DNA of 64,000 nt. Origin: Lytechinus variegatus. Taxonomy: Eukaryota > Echinodermata > Echinoidea > Temnopleuroida > Toxopneustidae. Shown one piece after another: positions 46,801-56,400 of the stretch. Made by a program: the position numbers and the translations under genes. The notes under the pieces are model-generated. The model made no database searches. It was not told the DNA's origin and saw only the letters and a program-made list of their open reading frames with translations. Each line of letters starts with the position of its first letter. Within the stretch, counting starts at the first letter, position 1. Where the stretch lies: contig NC_054743.1 of NCBI RefSeq assembly GCF_018143015.1, forward strand, positions 38,024,922-38,088,921, in the 5' to 3' direction.

Positions 46801-49202
46801 ATTTAAGCATATGTCCTTGATATTATGATATTTGTGCTATTGAAATATTAATTTTTAACACTCCTGACCTACACCTTTTATCAGGTTAATGATAAAAAAG
46901 ATTAAGGAACGTTTCTCACTTCCATCTTTGAGCGAATAAAAGCTGTTTTAATAACTGAAGGGGCTTTCACAATTGCTTGTGCGATTGTTTGCGATCATTT
47001 GGTCACAATATATGTTGCACAGAATCGTAATTGGTGTTAGCAGTAGCACCACCAATTGTGAAAGGGGCTTCACCTAAACGACCTTAGGCTTAAATAATTC
47101 ATAAAGTTCACCTGAAATTCAGAACCAAAATTATCGATGTAAAGTGTATAAGAAATTTTAATTTCCCGTATCGTGAGCAATGGACACGAGGAAAAAGTAA
47201 ATTTACGTCACAGCATCTCTCAATGACAGCCAGACTAATAACCTTTCCCATTGTTTTCGTATTTTCAAGCATTGGGTGATTTCGCGTTTCAAATATTCAT
47301 AACTTTTTAGTACTTGTCCATTTTCGATCAAACTTTTAATGCATGATACGAAGATTTCCCTTCGTAGGGAAGACTATCAACGTTTCCAATGGTCTTCTCT
47401 TTTAAACGATTATATATGGCAAATACACAAACCCCTGTTGACTCTTACCATGCAAACACTTCGGTGAGAGCTCAGAAAGAACCCTTTATCAAAGACAGAG
47501 ACGAGGGAAAATACCATACTGCAGAGGACCACTCCCAGGTCTGCAATTGCCAGGCTTACGATGAGAAGGTTGTGAGGAATGATCCTCAGAGACCTCACTC
47601 GAAGAATTATGACGATAGTGAAGGTATTGAAGAGTAAGGATCCCGTCATGATCAACATTAGACTGTGTAAAAAAAAGGAAATAATAACACGCAACTTCGA
47701 TCTATACTCTTAAAACAAATCAGTCAAACTGACTAGACCAGTAGTCAGCTGGGAGCAACTGATATGGCAATCACTGATATTCACATTTCTGACATATATT
47801 CTAGTCAGAAATAACTCTGTTCTAGTAAAATATGACTAGAAAATAGTCAAATATGACTAGAATAACAGTTGCACCCAGCTGACCCCATTAACTAGTCGTT
47901 TTTGACTGATTTGTTTTTAGAGTGTATATAGTGCAAATTACAATTGAGTCCCATAGCGCTCTGAACTGGTACAGTAAGGAGTTTTGTCTCTAGACGCATG
48001 ACGGAATTTAAGAAATAACGAATATATTTCTAAATGCCTTCATGAGAAAGAGCAACCAAATAGTGTTTTTTTCGGAAATTGGTGAATCAAAACAGGAGTT
48101 TCGCCCTGGACTCTTGACGTATTTGCAAAACGTAGGACGACACTACTGCTCCGGTTCACCGTTTTTCGACAAAGCCTTCCAGCTGTTATTTGACGGAAGG
48201 TCCTTTTCAATACATTTGCTGCGTGCTTGAATCCATTTCTGCGTCGGGGTGCAAACACTCATTGGTTAGAACGAGAAAAAATACTAATTAAAGCCATACC
48301 CTTATAAAAATCTGAGACATAGAACTTCCTACACTGCATCATGGATGGGGGTTGTTGTTTTTGGGAAAGGTAAGACTTTGACTAGGATACGTAAAGGGCA
48401 GAATATATTTTGATATTATCAATTTAATTCATTAATGAAATCCACCCCGGATCTGCCCTTGCAATACCAATCGAAATCAGAAGGGGAGAGGGTATTTACC
48501 TGAGACTGGGAACTTCCTGTATTGCATCATGGATCGGGGGGGGGGTTGTTTTCTTTGGAAAAGGTAAGACTTTGACTAGGATTAATATATACGTAAAGAA
48601 CAGAATATTCTTTGCAAAGGCGGAAATCTCTTCCCAAAGGTAGGGTGACCAGGGGCCGGAAAAAAACCCAAAACAAAACAAATGTAAGGTCATTTCAACC
48701 AAAATAAATTTGACAAGCAAAACAAAAGAAAAAAAGTTATCACCGAAAAAGTTAGCTCATTTCGTCTGAAATGACATGTTTTATTTCGATTTTGAATGAT
48801 GTATTTCTTTCCATCATAAATACCAAAAATAGTAGGGGACATTTGGTATTGTGTCCCCCCTGTGATTTCTTCTCATGATTCTTTGAAATCCACCCCGGAT
48901 CTGCCCTGGCTATACCCATTGAAATCAGGGGAGCGTTTCATCAACATTTCTGTCCGACAAGTTGTCAGATCTGACAACTTTCCTTGATTTTGATTGGCTG
49001 ACAAGCACTGTTACTATGGTAACTGTCGGATAAAACGTCCGACAAGTGCTCTCATGAAACGAGGGAGGTGTATTTACCTGATGGACTGGAGAACCTCATC
49101 TGCTATCCCCAAATCTTCACTCGATTTGTAACCATGGTAACTGTCCTCATCTGTTGGATCGGTCTCCAATGTCATGGTAGTAAGATAAATTGTCGATTCC
49201 AT
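43157..49202 (-). CDS. GPCR-B: class A rhodopsin-like receptor, five exons
   Basis: Joining exons 49202-49078, 47662-47449, 46674-46168, 45110-44912 and 43401-43157 gives 429 residues with phases 2, 0, 0, 1 and GT/AG borders. The N-terminus (1-42) is acidic and has no sequon. TM1-TM2 lie at about 43-110 (SLAIADLG), the TM3 Cys at C112 with an ECL2 Cys near 190 (TLHCSIKW), and the DRY box as D136-R137-L. ICL3 runs about 233-345 and is basic near TM6 (KIEKRKHIAHKRVA). TM6 has CWTPYLL, and TM7 reads SLIDPLIYAF. Ligand and coupling are unknown. It is closest to GPCR-C (FSFTNLPIILSIA.DR and GVFTMW.GYCN.L.DPLIYA are shared). Confidence 0.85.
43619..43840. repeat. microsatellites (TG)n and (AC)n with pyrimidine-rich spacer
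   Basis: (TG)n lies at about 43623-43642 and (CA)n at about 43819-43837, with TC-rich sequence between. They sit in GPCR-B intron 4. Confidence 0.8.
44037..44884. mobile_element. large palindromic element with nested SINE, GPCR-B intron 4
   Basis: The left half (GAATAAATAAAGTAAAATC near 44075) and the right half (GATTTAATTATTT..CCCGGG near 44845-44875) are imperfect complements. It belongs to the same family as 520-1012, and 31745-31870 is a fragment. A tRNA-type SINE (44384-44617) sits inside. The right end lies just 28 bp from the exon 4 donor side. Confidence 0.45.
44384..44617 (+). mobile_element. tRNA-derived SINE with duplicated tRNA 5' end
   Basis: GGCGCGATAGCTCAGCGGTA (A box) and GGGATCGATTCCCACTTGG (B box) form a near-complete tRNA-like head at 44403-44473. 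A second partial copy of the 5' end (GGCGCAATAGCTCAG) precedes it. The body has CCTTCGGAGAGGACCTTAAG, and the tail is (AATC)n at about 44598-44615. It is a different family from the 32.0 and 51.1 kb SINEs. Confidence 0.8.
44912..45110 (-). CDS. GPCR-B exon 4 (ICL3)
   Basis: The acceptor TTCTCTTCTCCTAG precedes 45110; the donor is G|GTGAGA. It encodes DWIFRHHAASNQERVVEVID and ends KIEKRKHIAHKRVAIL, the charged segment leading into TM6. The frame and the HKRV motif match GPCR-C exon 4. It is too short for simple frame scans. Confidence 0.85.
45769..45924. mobile_element. palindromic MITE (GTTGCATAAAACTTTTTACC family), copy 2
   Basis: GGGGCCCGTTGCATAAAAC and its complement near 45905-45924 enclose the same core as the 39.84 kb copy, in inverted order. 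It lies in GPCR-B intron 3. A separate small hairpin (GGTCTACCGT..ACGGTAGACC) lies at 45729-45755. Confidence 0.85.
46168..46674 (-). CDS. GPCR-B exon 3 (TM3-TM5)
   Basis: It follows AG after AATAAAACAG and ends GAG|GTTAGA, phase 0 at both ends. It encodes VQGFLAIMLSFTNLPIILSI, A-V-D-R-L, TM4 with Trp, ECL2 with Cys and an NES sequon (RGNESY), then TM5 (YGFFVPSLLGCYVVI). Confidence 0.85.
47449..47662 (-). CDS. GPCR-B exon 2 (TM1-TM2)
   Basis: It follows TTTTTTTTACACAG and ends ATG|GTAAGA. It starts with the last base of a split Ser codon, as in A and C. It encodes TM1 (LMLIMTGSLLFNTFTIVIIL) and TM2 (SLAIADLGVVLCSMVFSLVS) up to the Cys before TM3. Confidence 0.85.
47707..47924. mobile_element. 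TA-flanked palindromic MITE (CTCTTAAAACAAATCAGTC)
   Basis: The left CTCTTAAAACAAATCAGTCA and right TGACTGATTTGTTTTTAGAG are inverted, with TA at both sides. The interior alternates GACTAG/CTAGTC words. It lies in GPCR-B intron 1, only 45 bp from exon 2. Confidence 0.8.
48290..48625. repeat. two-copy direct duplication in GPCR-B intron 1
   Basis: CTGCATCATGGATGGGGGTT..GGAAAGGTAAGACTTTGACT near 48333-48380 recurs near 48520-48580 with small changes (unit about 195 bp). The phrase AATCCACCCCGGATCTGCCC also occurs at 48439 and again near 48888. Confidence 0.65.
48928..49065. mobile_element. palindromic MITE next to the GPCR-B exon 1 donor
   Basis: The ends CGTTTCATCAAC.. and ..CTCATGAAACG, together with inner CCGACAAG/CTTGTC words, form a 138-bp foldable element. 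The flanks agggg/aggga may be a short duplication. It lies only 12 bp downstream of the exon 1 splice donor at 49077-49076. Confidence 0.65.
49078..49202 (-). CDS. GPCR-B exon 1 (N-terminus)
   Basis: The ATG has a strong context (GCCATGG). It encodes MESTIYLTTMTLETDPTDED, then SYHGYKSSEDLGIADEVLQS, and ends AG|GTAAAT in phase 2, which completes the split Ser codon of exon 2. The position, phase and open frame make it the likely first coding exon; there is no sequon or clear signal peptide. Confidence 0.75.
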
Positions 49203-49299
49203 GGCGGATGAAGAAATCACTCCTATATATATTTTCCAGTATATCTTTTAACATGAATACATATTTAATTACGTTTGCTGATGCGAAACAAGGCTGGGT

Positions 49300-49790
49300 C
49301 TATTAAGCGCAAGCTGTTTATATCAATATCTGTCCAATGCCATTCAGCTAAAAACTTATCGTGCCAAATCTCTCTCTTGATTAAATACTCATGACATGTG
49401 ACGTACAGTATCGCTTCTTGTTTCGGTGTATAATAATGTCACCTTAAAGTCAGTTTCTTTGCGATCATCTAATCAGTCTTGGTGATTATGATATGGTATT
49501 TAGAAAGTCATTTCTTTAAATAGGCTGATAGTTCAATTTAATAAATGAGAGAATTTATAAATTATGCCTACCCTGGGTAAAGTCATGATAATTATTATTT
49601 TTGCTAGAACCAGGGTTAGATATGACATTAGTGTCAGTGTTTTATTGGTGTTTATATTCAAACCTTAAAATAGGCAATCATTTTAAGTAGTTATGAAAAG
49701 GAAGCATTATGTCACTACTTAAAATAATAAAAACTTGAAGTGTGAGGAAATATATTTTGGTGTATATTGACTTGAAAACGGGATGGTTTA
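49300..49790. other. upstream region of GPCR-B, non-coding
   Basis: This is AT-rich sequence. An ATATATA patch just upstream of exon 1 (about 49226-49233) could be a core promoter or chance. No gene was seen. Confidence 0.3.
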
Positions 49791-49799
49791 GTACCATTC

Positions 49800-50046
49800 A
49801 AACCCCTCGAGCAAGATTATTTATCTTATTTAACAGACAAATGCGAGCACCAGGAGTGATGACCCCACAGGCCCTACACAAATTCTGTTCCATAAAAAAA
49901 TATTTCTTATGTACATTTATAATCTATTTACAATAGTTTCTTCTTCCCTTACTACTTTTTCTCATTCCCTCTTTTTCTCCCTTCGACCTTTTTTGCAAGC
50001 TGATGGGGGACACGTGTCCCCCCCCCCCAGTAGTTACGCCACTGAA
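49800..50046. mobile_element. 3' fragment of hAT-like element
   Basis: AACAGACAAATGCGAGCACC..CATAAA and the TCTCCCTTCGACC..TTTTTTGC block match the right part of the 12490-13692 element, ending in a C run and AGTAGTTACGCCACTG. The 5' end is missing. Confidence 0.6.
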
Positions 50047-50501
50047 CACTTCTATTGATATTATCTTCATCATCATTATCATAATTTCCTTTTTTTCAAC
50101 ATTATTATCACTACAATCGTTATTGTTAGTATTCAATCAAATATAACCGGCAAGTATTCATCACAAGCAACTGTGTATCATAGTAAGACCCATTACTTAC
50201 TTATTACTAGTTTTTCACGCAACCTTCGCATAATTCGAAAGCACAAGTTTTGTTCTAGTGCAGTTTTGCGTACATTAGAAGACAAATTTGGGGAAACTGT
50301 TTTTAATGTTTTTTTATAAGAGATTACTATGACCATATTTATGATTATGGAATGTGTTGTTTAATGCTTGTTGATTTTTGCTGATACATTTCAAAGAAAT
50401 GCTTCTGAAACTGAAAGAATGTACTATGTAGTGAAAAGTAGGAATTGAAGATTCATCATTGCGTCCCATTTCACTCTTACTGGTTGGGAGCTACATAATG
50501 T

Positions 50502-50691
50502 CTGTTTGTTTGTTTTTAGTCCACACCTATTTTCCAAGAATGCAATAGCATTTCCATTTATTTCAATACAGGATAAAAGAGCACTGTCGATTAAACGCCT
50601 TTCTCGCGGGCAAAGGTGCCGTGGCCGGGGATCGAACCACGGACCTTCAGATGTCTAATCGTCGCCTTAGACCACTCGGCCACGGCACCTC
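50502..50691 (-). mobile_element. tRNA-derived SINE with 11-bp target duplication
   Basis: The head at the right reads, on the - strand, GGTGCCGTGGCCGAGTGGTC (A box) and GTGGTTCGATCCCCGGCCAC (B box), with acceptor-like arms GGTGCCG/CGGCACC still paired. The tail at the left has AAACAAACA. CTACATAATGT stands at both sides (50491-50501 and 50692-50702). The anticodon arm does not fold well, so it is not a working tRNA. The perfect duplication suggests a fairly recent insertion. Confidence 0.85.
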
Positions 50692-51109
50692 CTACATAAT
50701 GTTGCCAACGATATACACTGTTCATTCACACATCAGAGAAACAGAAGACATAATGTGAGGATATATACAAACTTTTGTTCAAATAAAAACATGTATATGA
50801 ACAAGATATTAAAAAAACTTATGTGCAACGCACGAAGTACAAATATATCGTTACAAAGGTAACTATGATAAAGTGAAGGAATGGGGGGTGAAGAGCGAGG
50901 GTGCATTTAAGGGGGGAATATAGACTGAATGACAAACGAGGGAGTATAAGGGGGTGGGAAGGGGATAGTCAGAAGGACCGACAATTGAAAGTTGAAATCA
51001 GTTGTGAAATAAGAAATTTGTGATCTCTTAAAATTTCCCTTAATTCACAAAACAGTGATATAAGCAAAAGCACAACACAGACGATGTGTAAATGAGAGAA
51101 CCTATGTGG

Positions 51110-51375
51110 AGCGTTGTGGATTAGTCTTCTAACTTTGAAACAGAGGGTCGTGTGGGTTCGAATCCCAGCCATGGCGTAATTTCCTTCAGCAAGAAATTTT
51201 TCCACATTGTGCTGCACTCCACCCTGGTGAGGTGAATGGGTACCCGGCAGGACTAATTCCTTGAATGCATGAGCGCTGAAAGGCAGCTCGAGTTCAGGCC
51301 GGGGTAATAACGATAATAACAACGCGCCTCGGAATAGATGGCGCTATATAAATGCCTATCATTATTATTATATCA
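51110..51375 (+). mobile_element. tRNA-derived SINE, same family as 32.0 kb
   Basis: A decayed A box (AGCGTTGTGGATTAGTC), B box GGGTTCGAATCCC, body AGCCATGGCGTAATTTCC and GTGAATGGGTACCCGGCAG, and tail ATCATTATTATTATA. The 3' part has GCGCTATATAAATGCC, shared with the family. Confidence 0.8.
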
Positions 51376-51439
51376 AGGTGTGAATTATACATGTAGAAGA
51401 GTTAAATTTGTGTGTATTTTTACGTCTAGGTTAATCAGT

Positions 51440-51580
51440 CATAGTGGCTGACGTTATAGATGACAGATATCACTCTCGGGCTTTTTTATCAAAGTGGAGA
51501 CAATGGCAGAGTTGGGATTCAAACTCACAACCTTACGATTATGAGTCCAATGCTCTAACCACTGGACCACACGACCCGTG
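51440..51580 (-). mobile_element. tRNA-like SINE fragment
   Basis: On the - strand CGTGTGGTCCAGTGGTTAGA (A box) and GTGAGTTTGAATCCCAAC (decayed B box) enclose GGACTCATAATCG, a Met-like anticodon region. The following body has no match in the window. It is not a standard tRNA because the acceptor arm does not pair. Confidence 0.55.
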
Positions 51581-51958
51581 TATTCTTGAAATTGGGGAAT
51601 ATTTTTTAGTTAATCACAATATTTTACAGAAAATACCAATTCATCATTCAACAAAACATTAATCTGAGTCTTCAAAGTACGCTGTTGAAGATAATTACAC
51701 GAAGTACATTTTTAATAGGCGGCAGGCCTATCAGTATTCTTTGGAGATGATTCTCTTGCGTATATAAACGAGATAAATGAAATTAAACAATTCAAACATA
51801 GCAACATTAAAAAAGGATAAAGCTTAAGAAGGTAACACGTTGTAAGAAAGCATTATTAATACATTGACAATTTTCTAAATTACAATGATTATAAAGAATG
51901 GAACAACAAATTTACCATCATGATAACAATCCCCTTATCATATGATAAGTGGAATATA

Positions 51959-53054
51959 TACAAACCCCTCAAAAAAAGTTTGGAAATCTGTGTTTGGCCA
52001 TTATTTTCTCCCAACTCCCAACTTTATACAATGCATATTTGATATCGTTCAGAAGATAATTTAATTCTCTTTGAAATGATACCATGTTTGATATAATCAT
52101 GCCATCACGAAAATAGCAGGATTCAAAAGTGTTGGATTAGGTCTGAATTGAAAAGCTGCAAAACGAGCAAAAAAGATTTGGAAATCTGAGTTTGACCATT
52201 AATTTCCCCTAACTCCCAATTTTATACAATGCACATTTGATATCATTCAGAAGATCATTTCATTTTCTTTAAAATGATACCATGTTTGTTATGATCATGC
52301 CATTACGAAAAGAGCAGGATTCAAAAGAGTTGGATGAGATCTGGATTGAAAAGCTGCAAAACGAGCAGAGATAGTCATGAAGGGTTAATACAGAACATGA
52401 TTCTTTTGTCTGTGTCAATAGAGTAAAAATCCATTCAAATCAAGCCACTGCTTCTGTAGTGATGATACTGTGAGATAACATGATATGAGTCGTGGTTTGA
52501 AATACCCATGCATGTTTGTTATGTTTTTGCTTGTGAAGAGGTGTGTTTGATTCCATGTTAATGTTGATGTTAAAAAAAAAAGAACAGTGACTTTCAATAT
52601 TGTGTCCTTTTGAATTTTGACATGCCCCACATTTCAAGGCACTGCACCTCCACGTGAGCCATAATCATATCCTGTACAGTGTAGGATATCATTTTAAAGA
52701 AAATGAAATGATCTATTCATTTACATTGATTACACATTGATTTTCACTAAAAACTGATGAGGAATAATCGATCAAAGTAAAAAAAAAAAAAACGCTTAGG
52801 AACTCACTCATCACCACGGGAAAAGGAACAGTGACTTTCAATATTGTGTCATTTTGCAACTTTTGAATTTTGACCTTGCCCTACATTTCAAAGCACTGCA
52901 CCTCCATGTGAACCATAATCATATCTTGTCGAGTATCATTTTATAAAAAAATAAATGCTCTATTCATAGATATTAATTATATATCTATTTTTACTAAAAT
53001 CAAGGAGGGATTTCGATCAAAATCAGATTTCCAAAAAAATTTTGAGGAGTTTAT
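51959..53054. mobile_element. DNA element with AAACCCCTC ends, second copy (~1.1 kb)
   Basis: The left end AAACCCCTCAAAAAAAGTTT and right end AATTTTGAGGAGTTTA are inverted and sit in TATA-rich flanks. Blocks inside are duplicated: about 51985-52165 recurs at 52170-52355, and about 52580-52700 recurs at 52830-52960. It shares ends with 8094-8826. It has no transposase and ends 120 bp from the GPCR-C stop. Confidence 0.75.
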
Positions 53055-53175
53055 ATATTGTCAGACATCAAAATTTCATTGTAGTGACGGCTTCTCTGTT
53101 GGCACGTCAAGTTTAATATAATAATGTAGTATGTTCCTAATTAAAGAGCTAACATATTAAAATCGACAAAAATAT

Positions 53176-53405
53176 TCAGGATTGCCAACGTGCAAATGTC
53201 TTTCTTTTTAGCTTCCACAGTTCATTCCTGACTCGTCTGTTGAGGAGGGCATAGATGAGAGGATCCAAAAGGGCGTTGCAGTAGCCTAACCACATAGTGA
53301 AAACACCAAACCAATATCCCTCTGCCTCTCTGACCCGGATGAAATTTGAATGATACAACAAATATGGAGTCCAGCAGATGACAGTCGTGAAAACAAGCAG
53401 CGCTC
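53176..53405 (-). CDS. GPCR-C exon 5-equivalent (TM6-TM7, C-tail)
   Basis: The acceptor CCCCTCTTCTCCAG precedes 53405. It encodes ALLVFTTVICWTPYLLYHS, then GVFTMWLGYCNALLDPLIYA and a basic tail (RRVRNELWKLKRK) ending ARWQS before TGA. Confidence 0.85.
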
Positions 53406-56400
53406 CTGGAGAAGAGGGGTGGGAGAATAAGCACATAGAGAAAATATCAGTAAAAAATATTTCAAAAAATACAATGAAGGAAAGCGCAAAAACATGCTAA
53501 CCTCAAACATTTTGAATATACAGAAGTAGTATCTGTCATTTTTATTTTGAAATCTGACAGAAATTTGTGATTTAATGTCCACCGTTCTTGCGTCACCCGT
53601 TGGCATAGCTTGGCATAGCCACGAGTCACTGAAAATAAACAAATAATGAATCAAACATGTTTAACATGGAGTACGGGTCAAAATTTCACGTGGGAATGAA
53701 GCGATATTTAGGGCGAGGAAACTGTTCTTCTGATTTAAATCTAGATTTGTGATATAATTTGACATTATAATAAGATTTGTGGGTCTTTGAACTATTGGGA
53801 GTCCAGGCCCTCGGCTAAAGGACAGTGGTAGAACTTATGAACCTACATACTTTAGGTGTAACGAGTCGAAAAGGCAATTACATACCCCGGAGGCCACTTC
53901 CATTCAAGAGTGGATACCATGCGCGACCATGGGGCCTCGAAAAGCACCCTAAACACGTAATTTCCATATTCTGAAAATGCACCCCTTAACAAATATTGGC
54001 GTGTGAAACCCTACCCTTAACAAGTATTGGAAACAAAACGATACTCTTGGCAAATATTCCCTGAAATGAACCCCTAAACAAGTACAGGAATGTTTTATTG
54101 TTACGGGTCCTTTGGTTGTCGGCTTTACTTTATTTGGTTTAGTACGACCCCACCTTCTACACCTCGCGCAAATAGGACTCTAAACACGTAGTGTTGGGGC
54201 AAAAAGGACATCCTTTATAAAACATTTTAATTTTGTTTTATCATCCCCGCAAATTCGACCCTAAACGCGTAATTTTACTTTTTTTTTTATTTTTGTGTTT
54301 TTGACACCCTTTTCACGTTACGTACGTAACGTGCCCTATCGTGAAAAGGACATCCTTTTTACGTGTTTTTTGGTAGCGCATGGTATCCATTCGTCAATGT
54401 AAGTGGCCCCCCGGGCTACATACCCATAAGAATGACCCGTTTGTGGGCCTCATGGCGCTGCCGTCGACTCTTCATCTTTGCCTTTTTCTCCCTCCTCGTC
54501 GTCGAGTTGATGTTCCCGATACTGTACGACTCCCTACCGGAGCTGATATCGTCTTCATCATCGGCTGAATCAGGATGGCGTCTCCTCATGGCTGTCCGGG
54601 GAAGGGTCACCCCTGATTCCTACGAACGGGAATTGACAACATGCAGGCAGCAGGCTATAGAGTACCGAAGCGATGACGTCAGTTGCCATGGTGTCATGGC
54701 GGCCTGGTTCTAAACAAATGAACCCGGAATGAAAGCGTGTGTTTCTCATAGGAGAAAATGGATGCTATCGGGATGATTGCTTGCAACCTATTTTTCAGAC
54801 GAGCCAAAATGTGTACAGACGATCGTCAGGTGCGACTCTGTTTAGAACCAGCCCGCCATGACACCATGGCAACTGACGTCACACTTCAATACTTTATTCA
54901 TAAAACCTGCCCTTAAATTGATACAATAAGTAGAAATCAGTAAACAATTAAATGCCTGTAAGTCTACCAATCCGACTTCCAAAAATGAAATTAAAAAAGA
55001 AGAACCGCATCTATAGTTGTATTGTCTCTTTAATGGGGAATCGAACTGATATGAAAAGTTTTGTTTTTGGTTAAAAAAAAAGAGGCAGAGCAGAGAACCA
55101 ATTGGAAGGCTATTGGAATCTTAAAAGTTGCAAAATTATCTTGCTAGCTGATAACCATGGCAATTTTCAATTCACTGGCAGATGCCGGTGTATCGTGTGA
55201 TATTATCGTGCTGTAGGGGCAGGTTAAAGAGAAATAAAAGGAAACAAGGCAGAAAGAAGATATGAGTAAGAACAGAAGGGTCAGGGTCGTGTAACTATAT
55301 AATTCACCCTGCTATTCAAATGAGAACAAAAATGACGCCCCACCCCGTTATATGGCGCCTCCTATGTTAGCCATCTGAAAAAAGCTAAGTTTAAACAAAA
55401 TACGGTTGTATAGGCCTTAAGCTCTGATTGATTTAAAGGAGAATGAAACCTTTGGAACAAGATAGCATGTGTGAAAACAGACAAAAAAGAAACAGATCAA
55501 CGAAAGTTTGAGAATAAACAGACAAATAATAAGAAAGATCACTAATGGTATGGCAATGCGACAAAGTTGTGTGACGTCACTTGTGAACAACTGTCCCCAT
55601 TACTTTAGTATATATTTCACATAAACTGCCTCTTTTATCATATATATCAGTAGATCATGTGTTCTTTCTCTAGGAGGGCATGTAATACAAATTTTTAAAG
55701 AATACATCATGGATAAAGAGTTTGTATCGCCATAAGAAAAAGCAAAAAGAGACATTTTGAGGGTATTTTATAGTCCATCAAAGGGAAAGTTGTTCACATG
55801 TGACATCACACATCCTTGTCGCATTGCCAATGAGAGGATCTCCATGGCATTAATGATTGCAATATTAAAATGCTCATAACTTTCGTATTATTTGTTCCTT
55901 TTGTCTCAAACTTTCTTTGTACTTATTCTTAGATTTTTCTGTTTCGACACAAGCCTACTTGTTCCAAAGGTTTCATTCCCATTTAAAATTCAGAAATTAA
56001 AATAACCACGATGAGGATGATGTTGAAAAACGTTAATTGAATAAATTATTGTTTTTTGTTTTCATGCCACATAGAAACAAGATTTTGGTTAATTATTTTT
56101 AACGTGCTGCTTCAATTCAAATTAGTTCTCTTAATGGGAGGAAATCGATTTATGTTATATCCGGTAGTCAAACATTTATGATAAATGAATGCCTTAACAT
56201 GATTTAAACAGAATATGTTTTTGAACCCTAAGTTGATCATTCTTTCTGTATAAAGTGCGTCCCACACAACAAACGAAACCGAGATTTTTCGATGATTTAT
56301 CATAACTTAATGGACAAATCACTATCATTACAAAGCATAGAGTCTCCTCTTTCAGCTGGTATACTAAAGAAGATTCCTCATTCACGCATGAGTGAGTAAA

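Noticed and set aside
48040-48258. 72-codon - strand frame in GPCR-B intron 1
   Set aside because: The residue mix looks protein-like in parts, but two frames are equally plausible, no splice sites fit, and it lies inside an intron.
50613-50691. Possible functional tRNA on the - strand
   Set aside because: Acceptor and D/T arms resemble a tRNA, but the anticodon arm does not pair, and the copy is the head of a SINE with target duplications and a tail.
54363-54713. 116-codon + strand frame
   Set aside because: It is antisense to GPCR-C exon 4 and its flanking palindrome; the - strand reading has splice sites and paralogue matches.
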